From the NCBI GenBank assembly GCA_965277615.1, contig CBDIDG010000006.1, positions 868,001 through 932,000 of the forward strand: a DNA stretch of 64,000 nt. Direction: 5' to 3'. Made by a program: the position numbers and the translations under genes. This DNA comes from Bog-532 sp965277615 (GTDB lineage: Bacteria > Actinomycetota > Actinomycetes > Streptosporangiales > Streptosporangiaceae). The notes beneath the pieces are model-generated. The model saw only the letters and a program-made list of their open reading frames with translations. It had not been told where the DNA came from and did not search any database. Position 1 is the first letter of the stretch. Every line of letters starts with the position of its first letter. Below, piece after piece: positions 42,965-51,837 of the stretch.

Positions 42965-43429
42965 TCACGCGGCAGGCCGGGCCGGGGCCACCCGGACCAG
43001 CACGTTGTAGGTGATCAGAGCGATGGCCAGGTGCATGGCCACCAGGACCAGGACCGCCCGGCCGGGCTGGCCCGTCAGCCAGATGTACAGGTCCGGGAGC
43101 AGCAGGACCACGGTGACCAGCACCGCCAGCCTGGTGAAGACCCAGCGCGGCTCCGAGCTCAGCCGGACTACGACCGGCCAGGCCAGGCAGGCAATGACCA
43201 CGCCGATCACGGTCAGCTTGGCGTAGTCGGCGAACTGGAAGTGCGCGTAGCCGCGGGTGCTGGGGAACAGCGCCGTCCCGACCTTGGCTAGCAGCGCGTC
43301 GGCCAGCAGGCACAGGCCGACGCTCAGCACGGTGCCGGTCGCGACCGCGGCGGGGTGCGGCATCCGGTGCCGGGGTGAGAGCTCCACCCGGCCCAGGGCC
43401 AATGCCCGGTCCACGACGGGAGAAGGCAT
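42965..43429 (-). CDS. DUF6069-like membrane protein
   Basis: A 154-residue membrane protein with four hydrophobic segments (VATGTVLSVGLCLLADALLA, LTVIGVVIACLAWPVVVRL, VFTRLAVLVTVVLLLPDLYIW, AVLVLVAMHLAIALITYNVLV). It resembles the four-helix DUF6069 family of actinobacteria, whose function is unknown. ATG 43429 has AAGGGGA nine bases upstream; the upstream TTG at 43462 is less likely. It is the first gene of a two-gene operon preceded by an ACTAC-N7-GTAGT dyad at 43488-43504. Confidence 0.75.
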   Translation of the reverse strand: MPSPVVDRALALGRVELSPRHRMPHPAAVATGTVLSVGLCLLADALLAKVGTALFPSTRGYAHFQFADYAKLTVIGVVIACLAWPVVVRLSSEPRWVFTRLAVLVTVVLLLPDLYIWLTGQPGRAVLVLVAMHLAIALITYNVLVRVAPARPAA

Positions 43430-43487
43430 CAGGCTGGGTCCCCTTTGGCTGATGAGGGGCAACCGAGACGACGGCTACCGCGATCCA

Positions 43488-43504
43488 ACTACAAATATCG
43501 TAGT
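43488..43504. promoter_or_regulatory. BlaI-type operator before the DUF6069-COG4705 operon
   Basis: ACTAC-AAATATC-GTAGT, a perfect 5-bp inverted repeat with 7-base spacer, 59 bases before the DUF6069 start. Half-site sequence and spacing are the same as in the dyad before the blaI-like gene (45018-45034). This suggests the nearby BlaI repressor controls both operons. Confidence 0.65.
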
Positions 43505-43530
43505 AGATGATCCGCGATGGGGTTCCGGCC

Positions 43531-44544
43531 TTACTTGAGGTCGAGATGGCGATCGGCGTGCCTGGTGTGCTGCGCAGCGGTCCGCACGGCGGGGACGTGG
43601 CGCTGCTCGGAGGCCACCGTCCGGGCCGAGACCAGCTGGGCGATCTCGATCCGGTTGTGCACGGCGAAGGTCAGCGTGATCGCGATCACGCTGGAGGCCA
43701 CCGCCAGCCCCAGCACGGACGCCGCGGCCCAGGGCCGGAACCGGCGCGGCCTCTGGGTCAGCGCGTGCACCCGCGCGCTGACGTCAGATTCCGCTACCGC
43801 CAGCCGGAAGCCGCTGGCCGGGCCGGGCCGGGACGCGGCCAGGCTGGCCCGGGCCAGGGCGCGGGCCACCACCAGCCCGTCGCCGACCTCACGGGCGGCC
43901 AGCTGGTCGGCCCACAGCTCGACCGCCAGCCGGACCTGCCGGGCCACCGGGCGCAGCAGCGGGTTGGCCGCGGCGGCCAGCGAAGCCAGCAGCACGTAAC
44001 CGGTGTGGTAGCGGCGCAGGTGCGCGGACTCGTGCGCCAGCAGCGCCCGGCGCTCGTCGGCGGGCAGCAGCCGCAGCATGCCGGCTGAGACCACGATCGC
44101 GCCGCCGCGCAGCGGCACGGGCAGGGTGAACGCGGCTGGGTGATCCTCGGGAGTGATCATGAACTGGTCGCCGGCCCGGGGCAGCAGGCGGCAGGCCCGG
44201 TGCGCCCGGGTCAGGTCCCGGCCCACCCGAGCCAGGTAGACCAGCGCGCTGGCCAGCAGGCCGCCGGCCAGGGCTGCGGCGGCGGCGGCCCAACCGGTGG
44301 GCAGCTGGGTCCAGCCGTGGAGCCGGTCATCGGGCCAGCCGCCCAGCGCGGCCACCAGGGGGATCCGGGCCAGCACGGTGAAGCCGGCCAGGGACAGCAC
44401 GATCCCAGTGGCCAGCGAGGTGGCCAGGGCGGTCAGCGTCAGCAGCGGCGCGGCCACCGCCGGGTTCAGTCGCCGGGCCAGGCCGCGCGCGGTCAGCGCC
44501 AGTAGCAGGCTGCAGGCGAACGGAACCAGTCCCAGGGCGATCAT
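43531..44544 (-). CDS. M56-family (BlaR1/MecR1-like) membrane metallopeptidase
   Basis: A 337-residue membrane protease. The zinc motif HExxH is in ALLAHESAHLRRYHTGY, with further membrane helices before and after (ACSLLLALTARGL, LLTLTALATSLATGIVLSLA, GWAAAAAALAGGLLASALVYL, AAASVLGLAVASSVIAITLTF). The C-terminal penicillin-sensor domain of BlaR1 is absent, as in most actinobacterial M56 proteins, so the signal is unknown. The start overlaps the stop of the BlaI-like gene as ATGA. On signal it presumably cleaves the BlaI repressor. Confidence 0.9.
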   Translation of the reverse strand: MIALGLVPFACSLLLALTARGLARRLNPAVAAPLLTLTALATSLATGIVLSLAGFTVLARIPLVAALGGWPDDRLHGWTQLPTGWAAAAAALAGGLLASALVYLARVGRDLTRAHRACRLLPRAGDQFMITPEDHPAAFTLPVPLRGGAIVVSAGMLRLLPADERRALLAHESAHLRRYHTGYVLLASLAAAANPLLRPVARQVRLAVELWADQLAAREVGDGLVVARALARASLAASRPGPASGFRLAVAESDVSARVHALTQRPRRFRPWAAASVLGLAVASSVIAITLTFAVHNRIEIAQLVSARTVASEQRHVPAVRTAAQHTRHADRHLDLK

Positions 44545-44951
44545 GCCCGGCCCGGCTCCTCGCCTTGATCAGCCTCACCGGCGTCGGCGAGCAAGCCGGT
44601 GAGCAGTTCCTCGTCTTCGGGGCGCAGGTCGGCCACGAACCGGGACAGCACCCCGGCCCGGTCCCCGCCCGCGTCGAGCAGCCGGAGCATCCGGTGCGCG
44701 GTCATCGAGGCCTGCGCGCCGTCCGGGCCGCCGGGCAGCGAATAGGCGTACCCGCGCCCGGCCGGCTGCCGGGACAGCGCGCCCTTGGCGTACAGCCGGG
44801 ACAGCGTGGTCATGACCGTGGTGTAGGCCAGGTGATCGCCCAGCTCGGCCCGCACCTGGCCGGGGGACAGCGGCCGGCCCGCGGCGGCCAGGCACGCGAG
44901 CACCTCACGTTCGAGGGCGCCACGCGGCCGTCCGGGCGATGCGGCGGCCAT
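44541..44951 (-). CDS. BlaI/MecI/CopY-family repressor
   Basis: A 136-residue winged-helix repressor: LEREVLACLAAAGRPLSPGQVRAEL, LAYTTVMTTLSRLYAKGALSRQPAGRGYAY and the dimerisation part MTAHRMLRLLDAGGDRAGVLSRFV. BlaI proteins bind dyads of the type seen at 45018-45034, about 67 bases before this start, so autorepression is likely. ATG 44951 has GGAAGGAG upstream. It is translationally coupled to the M56 peptidase gene. Confidence 0.92.
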   Translation of the reverse strand: MAAASPGRPRGALEREVLACLAAAGRPLSPGQVRAELGDHLAYTTVMTTLSRLYAKGALSRQPAGRGYAYSLPGGPDGAQASMTAHRMLRLLDAGGDRAGVLSRFVADLRPEDEELLTGLLADAGEADQGEEPGRA

Positions 44952-45009
44952 GGCTGCTCCTTCCGGTGATCAACAACGACATCCACCGATGACAGCATCT
45001 GCTGTCGCA

Positions 45010-45041
45010 GGGTAACTACTACGTTTCTTGTAGTACTACCC
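45010..45041. promoter_or_regulatory. BlaI-type operator before the blaI-like gene
   Basis: The core TACTAC-N7-GTAGTA (45017-45035) is a perfect inverted repeat, nested in a wider dyad with GGGTA at 45010-45014 and TACCC at 45037-45041. It lies upstream of the BlaI start on the minus strand. The same ACTAC-N7-GTAGT core occurs at 43488-43504. Confidence 0.7.
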
Positions 45042-45122
45042 TGATCGTCGTGTTCAGTGTAGGCCGGCGTCGACGGGTGAGCCGGCCCCCGCCCGGCTCG
45101 CCCATCGCATAGCGGACCGCGC

Positions 45123-46178
45123 TCAGGGGCGGGCCTCGTAGACCAGGTTGAACGGGGTCTCGGCCACCCGGCGGAACGACCCGAAGCCGGCGTCGCGGAT
45201 CAGCCGGCCAATCGCCGCCTCACCCGCCTGGGCGCCGAGGGAGTACCCGCCCTCCTGGGACAGGGCGCTCGGCACGCACAGGAACGTGGAGAACGAGTAG
45301 AAAACCCGGCCGACCGGGTTCAGGTTCCCGGCCACGGTGTCCTCGGCCCGCGGCTCGACCACCATCCAGGTGCCGTCGGGAGCGAGCTGCTCGCGCACGT
45401 GCCGGGCCGCACCCACCGGGTCGCCCATGTCGTGCAGGCAGTCGAAGCTGGTCACCAGGTCGTACGGGCCGCCGCCGAACGTCTGGGCCGAGGCCACGTC
45501 GAAACTGACCCGGTCGGCCAGGCCCGCGTCCGCGGCCCGCTTGCGTGCCCCGAGGACCGACCCATCGTGGTAATCCGAGCCGATGAAGGTGGACTCCGGG
45601 TAGGCCTGCGCCATCAGGATGGTGGAAGCCCCGTGGCCAGAGCCGATGTCCGCCACCCGGGCCCCGGCCCGCAGCCGGTCGGTCACGCCGTCCAGGGCGG
45701 GCAGCCAGGCCTCGGTCAGGTTGGCGATGTACCCGGGACGGAAGAAGCGCTCGCACCCGACGAACACCTCGTCGTCGTGCTCGTGCCAGCCGAGGCCGGC
45801 CCCGGTCCGGAACGCTTCGGTGACCCGCGGCTCGGCCTTCAGCGTGCCCAGCGCGAGCTGGAACGCGCCCGGGGCGTACACCGCGCCGTCCGGGTTGGTC
45901 AGCGCGAACGCCTGCTCGGGGGTGAGCGAGTACCGGCCGGTCTCGGCGTCGTACTCGACGTAGCCGCCGGCCGCCTGGCCCCGCAGCCACTCGTCGACGT
46001 AGCGGGTTGCGGTGCCGGTGCGCTCGGCCAGCTCGCTGGGCAGCAGGGGTCCGGCCGCCAGCGCCCGGTACAGCCCGAGCCGGTCGCCGACGACCACGTT
46101 GCCCGCGGCCATGGCCGCCCCGAGATCCCCGACGAACCGGTGCAGAAAGTCCATCAGCTTGTCCTGGTCGATATCCAT
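45123..46178 (-). CDS. Class I SAM-dependent methyltransferase with N-terminal winged helix
   Basis: A 351-residue methyltransferase. The N-terminal 110 residues form a winged-helix dimerisation region (ELAERTGTATRYVDEWLRGQAAGGYVEYD). The catalytic Rossmann domain has ARVADIGSGHGASTILMAQAYP, FIGSDYHDGSV, DLVTSFDCLHDMGDP and VREQLAPDGTWMVVEP. The build resembles Methyltransf_21/O-methyltransferase-like enzymes for small molecules; substrate unknown. ATG 46178 has an AGGAGGAG site upstream. Confidence 0.88.
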   Translation of the reverse strand: MDIDQDKLMDFLHRFVGDLGAAMAAGNVVVGDRLGLYRALAAGPLLPSELAERTGTATRYVDEWLRGQAAGGYVEYDAETGRYSLTPEQAFALTNPDGAVYAPGAFQLALGTLKAEPRVTEAFRTGAGLGWHEHDDEVFVGCERFFRPGYIANLTEAWLPALDGVTDRLRAGARVADIGSGHGASTILMAQAYPESTFIGSDYHDGSVLGARKRAADAGLADRVSFDVASAQTFGGGPYDLVTSFDCLHDMGDPVGAARHVREQLAPDGTWMVVEPRAEDTVAGNLNPVGRVFYSFSTFLCVPSALSQEGGYSLGAQAGEAAIGRLIRDAGFGSFRRVAETPFNLVYEARP

Positions 46179-46330
46179 GATTCGGTCTCCTCCTGGATGA
46201 CTGTTGTCGTCTTCCAAGAGGTAGCCCGGCGGGCGCCGGTCCCGGATCGGCAGCGGCTACCGATACCGGTACCGAGAGCTACCGAGATCGCCGAGCGGGA
46301 CGGCCTGCGATGGCGGCCTGCTGAGCTGGC

Positions 46331-48943
46331 CTAGTGGGACGGCGAGCTGAGCAGGCCCAGCTCGGCGGCGCGGGTGGCCGCGTCGCGCCGGTCCCGGGCG
46401 CCCAGCTTGGCCAGCAGCGCGGCCACGTGGGAGTCGACCGTCCGCACGGACAGCACCAGGTCACGGGCAATCTCGGCGTTGGTGTGGCCCTGGACCAGCA
46501 GCCGGAGCACGTCGTTCTGGCGCACGGTCAGGCCCGCCGGATGGGCCCGGGTCTCCTCCGACGGGCCACGGGGGATGCGGGCCACGCCCAGCGCGCGCAG
46601 CCGGGTGCGGACCCTGGTCGCCAGCGGCCGGGCGCCCAAGTCGTCCAGGACGGCCAGCGCGGTCAGCAGGTCCTGCGGATCAGGGCTCTGGGCCAGGGCG
46701 GCCGCGTGCTCGTACCGGCCGCCGGCCGCCTGCCAGCCGGCGGCCGCCTCGCGCCACCGGCCGGATGCCTGCACCGCGAACGGATGCGCACCGGCCGCCG
46801 GGGTGGGTTCGCCGGCCGCGGTTAGCCAGTAGCCGAGTTCAGCCCGCTGGGCGAGGTCGCCGAGCCGTTCGGCCTCCTGGTAGACCGGCCGGGCCAGGTC
46901 CCGTGCGGCCCGATCGTCGCCACGGAGCCAGGCGTGCTCGGCCCGGGCCGCCGCGACCGGGCCGGTGCGCTGCAGCTCGCCGCTCCCGGCGACCAGGTCC
47001 CAGGCCTGGCCGAGCAGCTCGGCGGCCTCGGGCTGGCCGCGCCGCACCGCGATCCGGGCCATGACGGTCAGCGCGGCCATCTGGGTCGGCCGGTGCGCGC
47101 TCAGGCTAATTTCCAGGGCTAGTTCGGCGTACCGGACCGCGTCGTCCCACTGGCCCCGGGCCAGAGCCAGCCGGGCCTGCTCGGTCCGCATGTAGGACAG
47201 GAAACCGAGGAACTCGGCCCCCTCGGCCAGCTTCACCGCCTGCTGCAGGAAGCCTTCGGCCTCGTCGAGCCGGTACCAGTCCAAAAGGGACCACACCAGG
47301 TTCACGTAGGCCCGGCAGGCTTCCTCGGTGTCGTGGGCCGCCAGCGCGACCCGGAGCGCCTCTTCGACCATGGCCTCGCCAGCGAGATTGCCCTGGAACC
47401 ACTGCGCCGAGCCCACGTTGTTCAGGGCGTGCGCGGTGGTCCGGTCGTCACCGGCCTCCCGGGCCAGCGCGATGGCCCGCTCGCCGAGCGCGATGGCCTC
47501 GGAGGTCCGGTGGGCGAGCATGAACAGCTGCGACTGGTTGCTCAGGGTCAGGGCGAGCAGGCCCGGTTCCCCGGCCCGCTCGGCCGCCGCCATCGCCTGC
47601 GCGCCGGCCCGCTCGGCTTCGGTCCGGTCGCCGGTGTTCCAGTGCATCCGGGACAGCCAGCGCAGCCTGACCCCGAGCTGCTGGTCATTCCCGTGGGCGC
47701 GGTTGAGCGTTACGGCCCGGCTCATGGCGTCGACCGCGGTGGCGGCCGCGCCGACCGTGTAGGTTTCCACCGCGTACTCTTCGAGCAGCTGGGCCTGGTC
47801 CTGTGGGCTGAAGCGATCCGCGTGCTCCAGTACGAGCCGGAAGTGCGCGGCTGCCTCACGGTGTGCGCCTGCGGCCGCGGCGTCCCGCGCTGCCGCTGGG
47901 CCGTAGGCCGCGATGGCGTCCTGGTCGCCGGCCTGCGCCGCGTAGTGGACGATCTGCGACGCGTCCACGCCCGGCCGCTGGGTCAGCACGTCCAGCACCT
48001 GCTGGTTCAGCGCCATCAGCCGGGCGGCCGGCACCGCGCCCTCGATGGCCCGGCGGGTCAGCTCGTGCCGGAACGAGATCCGCTGGGCGGTCACGGTCAG
48101 CAGGCCGCGTTCTTCGGCCAGACCCAGCGCCGCGGTGGCGCCCGGGCCGGCCAGCTCATCGGCCAGCCAGCGGTCCAGCGCGGCCGGCACCACCGCGAAC
48201 TGCTCGAGCACGTCCTGGGTGCCCGGGTCCAGCTGCCGGACCCGGGCCAGCACGGCGTCGGCGATGGATGGCGGCACCTGGTCGCCATCGGCCGAGGCCA
48301 GCAGCTCGTGCACGAAGAACGGGTTGCCCGCGGTCAGCGTGTACAGCCCGGTCGCGTCGACGGCACTGTCCGCGCTGAGTCGCTGGACCGCGCCGGGGGA
48401 CAGCCGGGCCAGTGGCAGCCGCCGGACCTGGTCGAGCCGGGACACCAGGCCGAGCAGGCCGTGCAGCGGATGCTCGCGGTGCAGTTCGTCGTCGCGGTAG
48501 GTCAAGATGAGCACGGCAGGCAGCGCGCCGATCCGCCGGGCCAGGTAGCGCAGCACGTCCAGGGTGGCGTCATCGGCCCAGTGCACGTCCTCGATCACCA
48601 GTACCGCGGGGTGGCCCGCCCAGTCCAGCTCGGCCCGCAACGTGGCCAGCAGCCGGTCCCGGTCGCTGCCGTCGGTCACCGCCAGGCTGAGCTCGGTGCC
48701 CACGCTGCCGGTCAGGTCGCGGAACGGGCCGAGGGTCCGCGGCGTGGCCAGGTCGTCGCAGTAGCCGACCAGCATCCGCCCCTCGGCGGGCAGCTGGGCC
48801 CGGACCGCTTCGACCAGGCTGGACTTGCCGATCCCGGCCTCGCCGGAGATCAGCACCACCGACCCCTCGCCCCGGGCGGCGGATCCCACGGTCCCGGCGA
48901 GCGCGGACAGCTCGGCCTCGCGCTCCACGATGCCCCGCTTCAT
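46331..48943 (-). CDS. LuxR-family AAA ATPase transcriptional regulator
   Basis: An 870-residue LAL regulator: EREAELSALAGTV, Walker A LISGEAGIGKSSLVEAV near residues 31-47, Walker B AVLVIEDVHWADDATLDVL near 113-130, a TPR-like middle and a C-terminal LuxR helix-turn-helix (LTVRQNDVLRLLVQGHTNAEIA, LVLSVRTVDSHVAALLAKLGARD). The start lies 24 bases after the stop of the upstream GH31 gene on the same strand, so it may regulate that glycosidase; this is inference. Confidence 0.92.
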   Translation of the reverse strand: MKRGIVEREAELSALAGTVGSAARGEGSVVLISGEAGIGKSSLVEAVRAQLPAEGRMLVGYCDDLATPRTLGPFRDLTGSVGTELSLAVTDGSDRDRLLATLRAELDWAGHPAVLVIEDVHWADDATLDVLRYLARRIGALPAVLILTYRDDELHREHPLHGLLGLVSRLDQVRRLPLARLSPGAVQRLSADSAVDATGLYTLTAGNPFFVHELLASADGDQVPPSIADAVLARVRQLDPGTQDVLEQFAVVPAALDRWLADELAGPGATAALGLAEERGLLTVTAQRISFRHELTRRAIEGAVPAARLMALNQQVLDVLTQRPGVDASQIVHYAAQAGDQDAIAAYGPAAARDAAAAGAHREAAAHFRLVLEHADRFSPQDQAQLLEEYAVETYTVGAAATAVDAMSRAVTLNRAHGNDQQLGVRLRWLSRMHWNTGDRTEAERAGAQAMAAAERAGEPGLLALTLSNQSQLFMLAHRTSEAIALGERAIALAREAGDDRTTAHALNNVGSAQWFQGNLAGEAMVEEALRVALAAHDTEEACRAYVNLVWSLLDWYRLDEAEGFLQQAVKLAEGAEFLGFLSYMRTEQARLALARGQWDDAVRYAELALEISLSAHRPTQMAALTVMARIAVRRGQPEAAELLGQAWDLVAGSGELQRTGPVAAARAEHAWLRGDDRAARDLARPVYQEAERLGDLAQRAELGYWLTAAGEPTPAAGAHPFAVQASGRWREAAAGWQAAGGRYEHAAALAQSPDPQDLLTALAVLDDLGARPLATRVRTRLRALGVARIPRGPSEETRAHPAGLTVRQNDVLRLLVQGHTNAEIARDLVLSVRTVDSHVAALLAKLGARDRRDAATRAAELGLLSSPSH

Positions 48944-48967
48944 CCCTGGATTGTAGAGCCGCCCAGG

Positions 48968-51361
48968 TCAGCTGACAGATGTGGCGATCACCCGATTCGG
49001 GTCGCTTTCGTCCACGGCCCAGGGCTGGCCGTTGACCGCGACCTGGCCGGGTAGGTCCTCGCCCGGGATCCGGGGCCATTCGGCCCGGGTCAGCGGGGCC
49101 GGGCCGGCCACGGTCAGCTCGGCCGCACCGCTGGAGACGGTCAGCGCGATCCGTGTCTCGCCTCGGGCTTCGTGCACGGTGGTGGTGCCGCCAGTCCCAC
49201 CCCACACCTCGAGCGTCAGCGCGTCCGGGTCCGCGGCCGCACTGGCCGGGGCGCTGCTGTCGACCGGCAGCAGCGCGCCGTGCCGGACGAACAGCGGGGC
49301 CTGCTCCGGCGGCCGGGTCAGCCGCTGCCACCGGCCGCCGTCGAAGCGAGCACGGGTGGCGTAGTCGATCCAGGTTCCGGCGGGCATGTAGACGTCCTGC
49401 TCGCCATCGGCCGAGGTGACCGGCGCGGCCAGCAGGTCGGTGCCGATCAGGTACTGGCCGTCGGCGTCCCGGGCGCCCCGGTCACCGGGGCAGGCTGCGA
49501 CCATCGGCCGCAGCCAGGTGCGGTGCTGGCGGACCGCCTCGGCCGCGGCCGAGTACAGGTAGGGCAGCAGCCGGTACCGGGTGGCGACGATCTGCCGGGT
49601 AGCCGGGTACACCCCGGCGGCCTGGTCCCACGGCAGCCGGCTGGTGTTGCCGTGGTAGCGGTTCAAGGGGGACAGTGCCCCGAACCAGGCCCAGCGCAGG
49701 TACAGGTCGGGCGCCGGTGACCCGTAGAAGCCCCCCACGTCGTGACTCCAGAACGTGCCGCCGCCGATGGCGTAGGACAGGCCGCCGCGCAGCGTGCTGC
49801 CCATGCCACCGTAGGTGGAGGCCGGGTCGCCGCCCCACTGGGCGGCGTGCCGCTGCCCGCCCAGATACGACGACCGGCCCCACACCAGCCGGTAGCCGTG
49901 CACCTGCTCGGTCACCTCGGCCGCCGCGTCGTTGTACAGCAGCGTGTAGACGTTGTGCAGGTCGAGGCCGCTCGCGCCGTTCCAGGCCACCGTGCCCGGC
50001 GGCACCGCCTCGGCGAAGTCGGTCTTGAACACCGCCGCCCCGTCCTCGAGCAGGCCGGCCAGCTGGCCCTGCCACCAGCGGACGGCGGCCGGGTTGGTGA
50101 AGTCGACGATGGCCATGTCCGGTAGGCCCCGATCCTGGCCCCAGACCGAACCGGTCCAGGTTGAGCCGTCCGGACGGCGCAGGAAGTACCTGGCCTGGCT
50201 GACTTCGGCGAACCGCGGGCTGTCCACGCTGATGTAGGGGTTGATCCACAGGCACAGCCGGAACCCGAGCTCGCCCAGCTCGGCCGTCATCGCTCGCGGG
50301 TCAGGGAACGTGTCCCGGTCCCAGACCAGGTCGGACCAGCAGCCCGGCCGTTGCCAGAACGGGTCCACGTGCAGCACATCGGCCGGGAAGCCGTCCCGGC
50401 GGATCTGCCGGGCCCGCTCCAGCAGCGACTCCTGGGTGTCGGGCTGGAAGCTGGACGAGACCCAGGTGCCGAACGCCCACCGCGGCGGCAGCGGCACGTC
50501 CCCGGTCAGCGCCCGCAGCGGGGCCAGCGCGTCCTCCGGCCCGGCCGCCCGGATCACGTAGAACTCCAGCACCTCGTCGGGCACGACCAGCGACACGGTC
50601 GAGTGCGAGGTGGCGGCCAGGTCGATCTCGACCGGGGCGCCGCTGTTGACGAACAGCCCGTAACCGCGGGTGGACCAGTAGTACGGCACGGCCTTGTAGA
50701 CGTGCGGGCCGCTGACCCCGAGGGCATCTTCGATCCAGGCCACCGACCGGGTGCCGCGCTGGCCGAACGTCCCGAACCGTTCGCCCAGGCCGTAGAACTG
50801 CTCGTCCGGACGGGCCTCGAAGCTGACGTGGTAAGCCAGCTCGCCGTCGGCCAGGACCGTGCCGCCGAAGGGCAGCGACCAGGGCTCGCCGCTCACGTCC
50901 ACGTCGTCGTGCTGCTGGGCCAGCAGCGTCCGGCCCGTGCCGTCGTCGAACCGCAGCGACCACGGCTCCGGGGAGATCACCGCGACCAGATCGCCCGCCG
51001 TGACCCGCATCTCGCCCGCCGGGTGTTCCCTGGCCACCCCGGCCCGCACGGCCGGTCCTGGACCGGGGACCAGCGGCAGGGCGGCTTCCGAGCGTGGCCG
51101 CTGCGACCCGTCCCGGCTCAGGCTGACGCGCACCGCCCCGGCGGCCACCGCGGTGACCTGGACGGTCAGCGGTTCCCCGTCACTGGCCAGGCCGGCCAAG
51201 GTAACCCGGCCCGGCCCGGCCGAGGTCACCCGGGCCGACGTGAGCGCGGCCGGGGGACCGGAGGGCTCGCCTGGCCCGGGTGGCAGGTCGCCCACCTGCT
51301 GCTGGCGCTGGATCAGTGACTGCAGTGGAAGCACACTCGTAACCGTTTCATACCGCCGCAT
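48968..51361 (-). CDS. Glycoside hydrolase family 31 (alpha-xylosidase/alpha-glucosidase-like)
   Basis: A 797-residue GH31 enzyme that would release alpha-linked xylose or glucose. It contains the N-terminal beta domain (FYGLGERFGTFGQRG), the barrel strand DGFPADVLHVDPFWQ, the nucleophile aspartate in AVFKTDFAEAVP, and the acid/base aspartate in HAAQWGGDPAS with RSSYLGGQRHA before it, then SHDVGGFYG. There is no signal peptide, so the enzyme is intracellular. The start is ATG 51361 (MRRYETVTSVLPL) with an AGAGGG site. Confidence 0.92.
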   Translation of the reverse strand: MRRYETVTSVLPLQSLIQRQQQVGDLPPGPGEPSGPPAALTSARVTSAGPGRVTLAGLASDGEPLTVQVTAVAAGAVRVSLSRDGSQRPRSEAALPLVPGPGPAVRAGVAREHPAGEMRVTAGDLVAVISPEPWSLRFDDGTGRTLLAQQHDDVDVSGEPWSLPFGGTVLADGELAYHVSFEARPDEQFYGLGERFGTFGQRGTRSVAWIEDALGVSGPHVYKAVPYYWSTRGYGLFVNSGAPVEIDLAATSHSTVSLVVPDEVLEFYVIRAAGPEDALAPLRALTGDVPLPPRWAFGTWVSSSFQPDTQESLLERARQIRRDGFPADVLHVDPFWQRPGCWSDLVWDRDTFPDPRAMTAELGELGFRLCLWINPYISVDSPRFAEVSQARYFLRRPDGSTWTGSVWGQDRGLPDMAIVDFTNPAAVRWWQGQLAGLLEDGAAVFKTDFAEAVPPGTVAWNGASGLDLHNVYTLLYNDAAAEVTEQVHGYRLVWGRSSYLGGQRHAAQWGGDPASTYGGMGSTLRGGLSYAIGGGTFWSHDVGGFYGSPAPDLYLRWAWFGALSPLNRYHGNTSRLPWDQAAGVYPATRQIVATRYRLLPYLYSAAAEAVRQHRTWLRPMVAACPGDRGARDADGQYLIGTDLLAAPVTSADGEQDVYMPAGTWIDYATRARFDGGRWQRLTRPPEQAPLFVRHGALLPVDSSAPASAAADPDALTLEVWGGTGGTTTVHEARGETRIALTVSSGAAELTVAGPAPLTRAEWPRIPGEDLPGQVAVNGQPWAVDESDPNRVIATSVS

Positions 51362-51418
51362 GTGCCCTCTGACCTGCCCGGCCCTCCGGATGGCACCGCT
51401 GGCTGTCACCGCTGGATG

Positions 51419-51837
51419 TCACAGCGGGCCGCGGCTGTCTCGTCAGTGTCGATGGCGGCCCTGCTGCTGGAGCGGCTCAGCCCGCTCGAACGAGCCGTCT
51501 TCGTGCTGCGGGAAGTGTTCGGGTTCACTTTTCCGAGATCGCCGTGGCGGTGGGGCGCTCGGAGGCCGCCTGCCGCCAGCTCGGGGTGCGGGCCCGGCGT
51601 CACATGGACGCCGGGCGGCCCCGGTTCGCGGCCGGGCGCCGGGAACGCGAGGAGCTGGCGGCACGGTTCTTCGGCGCGCTCCGGGACGGTGACGTCGACG
51701 GCGTGCGGCAACTGCTGGCCGCCGACGTCCAGCTGACCGGAGGCAGCGGCGGTAACGCCCCGCGGCACGTCGGCCCGGTCGCGGACGCCTGGGCGATCGC
51801 CCGCGAGCTGAACCAGACCCGGCGCCTCAGTCCGTGA
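51419..51837 (+). pseudogene. ECF41 (SigJ-like) sigma-factor relic with frameshift and internal deletion
   Basis: The first frame contains part of sigma region 4 (SSVSMAALLLERLSPLERAVFVLREVFGFTF) and then fails at a TTTT run near 51530. The next frame continues EIAVAVGRSEAACRQLGVRARRH, then AARFFGALRDGDVDGVRQLLAADVQL, the start of the SnoaL-like extension of ECF41 factors. After GGSGGNAPRH it passes to VGPVADAWAIARELNQ, which resembles the end of such proteins, so most of the SnoaL-like domain is missing. Sigma region 2 is absent upstream. It overlaps the convergent DUF899 gene by 11 bases. It is not expected to be functional. Confidence 0.68.
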
